This document shows positions 59,447 through 64,000 of a stretch of 64,000 bases of DNA, piece after piece. The translations under genes and the position numbers were made by a program. The DNA lies in NCBI GenBank assembly GCA_900540375.1, contig UQFS01000012.1:1-64000 (forward strand), read 5' to 3'. Every line of letters begins with the position of its first letter. Within the stretch, counting starts at the first letter, position 1. Under the pieces are notes generated by a model. That model searched no databases. It was given only the letters and a program-made list of their open reading frames with translations, and had not been told where the DNA came from. The DNA comes from an uncultured Prevotella sp. (GTDB lineage: Bacteria > Bacteroidota > Bacteroidia > Bacteroidales > Bacteroidaceae).

Positions 59447-61408
59447 ATGCAATACAGTTATTCATTCTTGATACTGCTTCTGCCTTTCCTGAGCTTTCTC
59501 TTGCTCGGACTCCTTGGCATGAAGATGAAAAAACCGGTTGCGGGCATGATCGGTACGGCTGTCCTGGCTGTGCTGTGGTGCATGAGCCTGTACACCGCTT
59601 ACGAATATTTCTTCGCCGTGGGACGTGACGCCACCACGGGACTCTATCCGACCGTGACCGTGTTTAACTTCACATGGCTGAAGTTTACCGAGGCTCTGAC
59701 GTTCAACATCGGTTTCCGTCTGACGCCTATCAGCGTGATGATGCTTATCGTCATCACCACCGTGAGTATGATGGTTCACATCTATAGCTTCGGCTATATG
59801 GCTGAGCGCGACGAGAACTATAAGAAGGAAGGCTACGAGAAAGGTTTCCAGCGCTTCTATGCTTTCCTGTCGCTCTTCACCATGAGTATGCTCGGACTGG
59901 TAGTGGCTACCAACATCTTCCAGATGTATCTCTTCTGGGAGCTCGTGGGTGTGTGCTCTTACCTGCTCATCGGCTTCTACTATCCCAAGCATGCTGCCGT
60001 GCACGCTTCCAAGAAGGCTTTCATCGTCACACGTTTCGCCGACTTGTTCTTCCTCATCGGTATCCTGTTCTTCAGCTACTATGTGGGAACGTTCAACTAC
60101 GACCTCAACGCTGATCCTTCTTTGGCAGGCCGTCTGCCTCACGCTGCCTGGATCATGCCTACCGCACTGTTCCTGATGTTCATCGGTGGTGCCGGTAAGA
60201 GTGCTATGTTCCCCTTGCACATTTGGTTGCCCGACGCTATGGAGGGTCCTACACCTGTCAGTGCCTTGATCCACGCCGCTACGATGGTTGTCGCCGGCGT
60301 CTATCAGGTTGCCAGCCTGTTCCCCATCTGGATTCAGTACGCTCCGAACACACTCCACTATGTTGCTTACATCGCAGCTTTCACAGCTTTCTATGCAGCT
60401 GCCGTAGCTTGCTGCCAGCGTGATATCAAGCGTGGTCTGGCCTTCTCAACCATCTCGCAGATTGCTTACATGCTCGTGGCTCTCGGCGTTTGCACGTCGA
60501 TGGAAGGCGAGGGAAGTGTCGGCTATATGGCCAGCATGTTCCACCTCTTCACCCACGCCATGTTCAAGGCGCTGCTCTTCCTCTGCTCCGGTGCTATCAT
60601 TGTCATCATCGGCAGCAACTTCAAGGAGTACATGGGTGGTCTGCACAAGTATATGCCTATCACCAATATCTGCTTCCTCATCGGAACGATTGCCATCAGC
60701 GGTTTCTGGCCGTTGGCTGGTTTCTTCTCTAAGGATGAGATCGTGGACGCTTGCTTCCACTTCTCTCCCTACATGGGGTGGTTCATGACGCTTGTATCGG
60801 GTATGACCGCCTTCTACATGTTCCGTCTCTATTATGTCATCTTCTGGGGCAACTCCTACTACGAGGCTGATCCCGGGCACCGCCGTCGTCCGGCTGAGGT
60901 TCCCTTCATCATGTGGGGTCCGCTGGTGTTCCTGGCTATCATCAGCTGCGTGGCTGGTTGGATTCCTTTCGGTCATTTCGTGTCGGCCAATGGTCTGAGT
61001 GAGGATATTCCTTTGCAGAGCTTCCATTTCGGCATGACAGCCTGGTGCTCTCTGGCTGTGGCCACCATCGGCTTTGCCCTTGCCACTTGGATGTATGCCA
61101 GTGGCAAGAACCCTGTGCCCGACATGCTCGAGCGCCGTATGCCGAAACTTCACAAGGCTGCCCTCAACCGCTTCTACATCGATGATGCCTGGCAGTTCTT
61201 CACTCATAAGATCGTCTTCGGCTGCTTCTCTGTTCCTATCGCCTGGTTCGACCGTCATGTTATCGACGGCATGTTCAACTTCTCGGCATGGGCAACACAG
61301 GAAGCCGGCGAGACCATCCGTCCGTGGCAGAGTGGCGATGTCCGTCAGTATGCTATTTGGTTCCTTACCGGTAGTGTGGCGCTGACGCTGATTCTGCTTT
61401 GCATTTAA
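59447..61408 (+). CDS. nuoL: NADH-quinone oxidoreductase subunit L
   Basis: A 653-residue antiporter-like proton-pumping subunit. WELVGVCSYLLIGFYY (about residue 165) and the discontinuous TM7 region AGKSAMFPLHIWLPDAMEGP are hallmark motifs, with the lateral helix region in the C-terminal third. It is the largest membrane subunit at the end of the arm. Confidence 0.95.
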   Translation: MQYSYSFLILLLPFLSFLLLGLLGMKMKKPVAGMIGTAVLAVLWCMSLYTAYEYFFAVGRDATTGLYPTVTVFNFTWLKFTEALTFNIGFRLTPISVMMLIVITTVSMMVHIYSFGYMAERDENYKKEGYEKGFQRFYAFLSLFTMSMLGLVVATNIFQMYLFWELVGVCSYLLIGFYYPKHAAVHASKKAFIVTRFADLFFLIGILFFSYYVGTFNYDLNADPSLAGRLPHAAWIMPTALFLMFIGGAGKSAMFPLHIWLPDAMEGPTPVSALIHAATMVVAGVYQVASLFPIWIQYAPNTLHYVAYIAAFTAFYAAAVACCQRDIKRGLAFSTISQIAYMLVALGVCTSMEGEGSVGYMASMFHLFTHAMFKALLFLCSGAIIVIIGSNFKEYMGGLHKYMPITNICFLIGTIAISGFWPLAGFFSKDEIVDACFHFSPYMGWFMTLVSGMTAFYMFRLYYVIFWGNSYYEADPGHRRRPAEVPFIMWGPLVFLAIISCVAGWIPFGHFVSANGLSEDIPLQSFHFGMTAWCSLAVATIGFALATWMYASGKNPVPDMLERRMPKLHKAALNRFYIDDAWQFFTHKIVFGCFSVPIAWFDRHVIDGMFNFSAWATQEAGETIRPWQSGDVRQYAIWFLTGSVALTLILLCI

Positions 61409-61444
61409 CAACACCGAAACATTCACTTAGACTGAAATAAGAAA

Positions 61445-62968
61445 ATGACATTTTTAACGTTATTCGTCGTTATACCTATTCTGATGTTGCTTGCCCTGTG
61501 GCTGGCTCGCAACGACAGTCAGGTGCGTGGCGTCATGGTCGTAGGCTCTACGGCTCTTCTCGCCCTTGCCATCTATTTGGTATTCGCCTTCCTCGAGGCG
61601 CGCGAGACCATGCCGGCAGAGAAGTTCCCCTTCCTCTTCGGCGACGCCATCCCTTGGTTCAAGCCTCTGCATATCTTCTATCGCACGGGCGTGGACGGCA
61701 TCTCAGTGGTGATGATCCTGCTTTCTGCTATCATCGTCTTCACCGGTACCTTTGCCTCTTGGCAGCAGCACCCCATGCAGAAGGAGTACTTCCTCTGGTT
61801 CACCTTGTTGTCTACCGGTGTGTTTGGCTTCTTTATTTCTGAGGACCTCTTCACCATGTTCATGTTCTACGAGGTCGCTCTGATTCCTATGTACCTGCTC
61901 ATTGGTGTGTGGGGTACAGGTCCTAAGGAGTACAGTGCCATGAAACTGACCCTGATGCTCATGGGTGGTTCCGCTCTGCTCATCCTCGGCATCCTTGGCA
62001 TCTACTTTTTCAACGGACAGTACAGCGGCACCTATACCATGTCGGTCGTGGAGATCGCTGCTTCCAATGCCATTCCGGCTTTCATCCAGAAGATCTTCTT
62101 CCCGTTCATCTTCATCGGTTTTGGTGTCCTCGGTGCGCTGTTCCCGTTCCATACTTGGTCTCCCGACGGTCATGCTTCAGCCCCAACGGCTGTGTCTATG
62201 CTCCACGCCGGTGTGCTGATGAAGCTCGGAGGTTATGGTTGTTTCCGCATTGCCATGTATCTGTTGCCCCAGGCAGCTCACCAGCTCTCTTGGATCTTCC
62301 TGATCCTTACCACTATCTCTGTGGTCTATGGAGCGCTCTCCGCTTGTGTGCAGACCGACTTGAAGTATATCAACGCTTACTCTTCCGTGTCGCACTGCGG
62401 TATGGTGCTCTTCGCCCTGCTGATGATGACGCAGACAGCTTGCACGGGTGCTATCCTGCAGATGCTCTCTCACGGTCTGATGACGGCTCTCTTCTTTGCT
62501 GTCATCGGTATGATCTATCATCGTTGCGGAACACGTGACGTGCGTCGTCTGGGCGGTTTGATGAAGATCATGCCTTTCCTGGCTGTTGCTTATGTTGTTG
62601 CCGGTTTGGCCAACCTCGGTCTTCCGGGCTTCTCTGGCTTCGTAGCTGAGATGAACATCTTCGTCGGTTCTTTTGAGAATCCCGATCTGTTCCACCGCAC
62701 CTGCACCATCATTGCTTGTACCTCTATCGTCATCACTGCTGTGTATATCCTGCGTGTTGTCGGTAAGATCCTGTATCAGCAGGTTCCCGACCAGGCTTAT
62801 TACAAGCTCTCTGATGCCTCTTGGGACGAGCGCATCGCAGTGGGCGGTCTGATCTTCTGCGTGGCCGGCTTGGGTCTGGCTCCACTGTGGGCACAGGACA
62901 TCATCAATGATGCCATGGCTCCTATGTTGCATCATATCCTTAGCGCAGGTATTGTCGCTGGCATGTAA
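61445..62968 (+). CDS. nuoM: NADH-quinone oxidoreductase subunit M
   Basis: A 507-residue antiporter-like subunit. FMFYEVALIPMYLLIGVWGT and FGVLGALFPFHTWSPDGHAS are the family blocks, with the key Glu and Lys residues in membrane helices. It is 36 bases after nuoL. Confidence 0.95.
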   Translation: MTFLTLFVVIPILMLLALWLARNDSQVRGVMVVGSTALLALAIYLVFAFLEARETMPAEKFPFLFGDAIPWFKPLHIFYRTGVDGISVVMILLSAIIVFTGTFASWQQHPMQKEYFLWFTLLSTGVFGFFISEDLFTMFMFYEVALIPMYLLIGVWGTGPKEYSAMKLTLMLMGGSALLILGILGIYFFNGQYSGTYTMSVVEIAASNAIPAFIQKIFFPFIFIGFGVLGALFPFHTWSPDGHASAPTAVSMLHAGVLMKLGGYGCFRIAMYLLPQAAHQLSWIFLILTTISVVYGALSACVQTDLKYINAYSSVSHCGMVLFALLMMTQTACTGAILQMLSHGLMTALFFAVIGMIYHRCGTRDVRRLGGLMKIMPFLAVAYVVAGLANLGLPGFSGFVAEMNIFVGSFENPDLFHRTCTIIACTSIVITAVYILRVVGKILYQQVPDQAYYKLSDASWDERIAVGGLIFCVAGLGLAPLWAQDIINDAMAPMLHHILSAGIVAGM

Positions 62969-62994
62969 TACGATTAAGTAAAGAGAATAAAGTT

Positions 62995-64000
62995 ATGAAT
63001 ATAGATTATAGTCAATTTCTTAATATGATTCCGGAGGCCACGCTGACGGCCATCCTGCTGATCGTATTCCTTGCCGACCTGTTTACGGCTCCCCGCTCCG
63101 GCGAGAGTAAGGTGCGCAGCTGGTTCAACCCGTTGGTGTGTGTGCTGATGCTGGCTCATGTCTTCATCAACATCTTCCCGACAGCCTCTGCTACTGCCTT
63201 TGGCGGTATGTATATGACCAATCCGAGCGTGGGCGTCATCAAGACGATCCTTTCCTTCGGTACACTTATCGTCCTCATCCAGTCGCGTGAGTGGTTGCAG
63301 CGTCCTGATACCAACTTCAAGGAGGGTGAGTTCTATGAGCTCGTTATCTCTACGCTTCTCGGTATGAATATGATGGTAAGTGCCAACCACTTCCTGTTGT
63401 TTTTCCTCGGTCTTGAGATGGCATCCGTGCCGATGGCCTGCCTCGTCGCTTTCGACAAGTACCGTCACCACAGTGCAGAGGCCGGTGCTAAGTTCATCCT
63501 CACCGCCACATTCTCCAGTGGTGTGATGATCTACGGTATCAGCTTCCTTTATGGCGCTACAGGAACACTCTACTTCGACGATGTTGTGAAGAACATCAGT
63601 GCTACTCCTTTGGCTGTCATGGGCATGGTCTTCTTCTTCAGTGGTCTTGGCTTCAAGATTTCTCTGGTTCCTTTCCACTTCTGGACGGCAGATACCTATC
63701 AGGGTGCTCCGACCAATGTCAGTGGTTATCTGAGTGTCATCTCTAAGGGTGCGGCTGCCTTTGCGCTGTGCTCCATTCTGATGAAGGTCTTCGCCCCGAT
63801 GGTAGAGTACTGGCAGTATATGCTGATGATCGTCATCGTGCTGTCTATCACCATCGCCAACCTCTTTGCTATCCATCAGAAAGATCTGAAGCGCTTCATG
63901 GCGTTCAGCTCCATCTCTCAGGCCGGTTACATCATGCTGGCTGTGCTGGGCGACTCTGCTATGGGTGTGACGGCTCTGTCTTACTATGTACTCATTTACG
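62995..64000 (+). CDS. nuoN: NADH-quinone oxidoreductase subunit N (partial)
   Basis: The ATG at 62995 begins MNIDYSQFLNMIPEATLTAI. 335 residues are present, and the frame is still open at the window end, so the 3' part is missing. The typical antiporter-like features are LLFFLGLEMASVPMACLVAF (about 130) and SLVPFHFWTADTYQGAPTNV (about 222), and the later KRFMAFSSISQAGYIML. It should be the last gene of the nuo operon. Confidence 0.94.
   Translation, partial: MNIDYSQFLNMIPEATLTAILLIVFLADLFTAPRSGESKVRSWFNPLVCVLMLAHVFINIFPTASATAFGGMYMTNPSVGVIKTILSFGTLIVLIQSREWLQRPDTNFKEGEFYELVISTLLGMNMMVSANHFLLFFLGLEMASVPMACLVAFDKYRHHSAEAGAKFILTATFSSGVMIYGISFLYGATGTLYFDDVVKNISATPLAVMGMVFFFSGLGFKISLVPFHFWTADTYQGAPTNVSGYLSVISKGAAAFALCSILMKVFAPMVEYWQYMLMIVIVLSITIANLFAIHQKDLKRFMAFSSISQAGYIMLAVLGDSAMGVTALSYYVLIY

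Overview
The window looks like a chromosome segment of a Bacteroidales bacterium, most likely Prevotella or a close relative (inference). The evidence is the recurrent Bacteroidetes -7 promoter element TAnnTTTG ahead of many genes, a xylan locus arranged like the Prevotella xynA/xynB/transporter cluster, TonB-dependent receptors, a Nuo complex without NuoE, NuoF and NuoG, and three secreted proteins sharing a C-terminal YNLAGQ(R/K)V...NGKK motif of the kind common in Prevotella. I saw no rRNA, tRNA, CRISPR array or intact insertion sequence.

Layout. 1-2.3 kb: AT-rich edge of a probable mobile element, with a C-terminal fragment resembling an element ATPase, an excisionase-like HTH gene, an unknown gene and an orphan 54-residue HTH ORF. 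2.3-7.6 kb: PBP4-type peptidase, zinc-type CDF exporter, two HU-type proteins, a tiny 'smalltalk'-like protein overlapping a phage P5-like gene, and a secreted protein. 7.6-15.1 kb: divergent xylan locus, with GH43, GH10 and a GPH-type transporter on the minus strand and GH67 alpha-glucuronidase plus a GH35-like enzyme on the plus strand. Together they could cut xylan, import oligomers and remove glucuronate and xylose. 15.2-19.4 kb: NUDIX hydrolase, TonB receptor, a Cys/His-rich membrane protein and a secreted FMN-binding protein. 19.8-23.6 kb: CobW-type metallochaperone, lipoprotein nuclease and PafA-like phosphatase.

23.7-28.9 kb is a vitamin B12 uptake locus: a cobalamin riboswitch followed by BtuB, a BtuG-like beta-propeller and a BtuH-like DUF4465 protein. 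Neither of the two surface candidates has a lipobox; both carry the shared C-terminal motif instead. 29.1-35.3 kb holds GH2 beta-galactosidase, an SGNH hydrolase with an odd cysteine-rich insert, and GH36 alpha-galactosidase, all on the minus strand.

35.9-53.4 kb is one long minus-strand gene run, probably starting from a promoter near 53.5 kb. It encodes a type II fatty-acid/polyketide-like pathway of the aryl polyene/flexirubin class: ketoreductase, three ketosynthases (two with extra C-terminal domains), two acyl carrier proteins, two hotdog dehydratase-like proteins, a thioesterase, a methyltransferase, two acyltransferases (one fused to a GT2 glycosyltransferase), a LolA-like carrier, an SMR-like transporter and two phytoene-desaturase-like oxidoreductases. 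The usual ammonia lyase, aryl-CoA ligase and MMPL exporter are not in the window. 54.1 kb to the end is the plus-strand nuoA-B-CD-H-I-J-K-L-M-N operon, with nuoN cut by the window edge.

Two dispersed repeat families run through the region. One is a GC-rich palindromic, REP-like element that repeatedly lies at gene ends and is translated as the C-terminal tail of several proteins. The other is a low-complexity TTCAACATT/GATGAATG repeat found between genes of the same operon.
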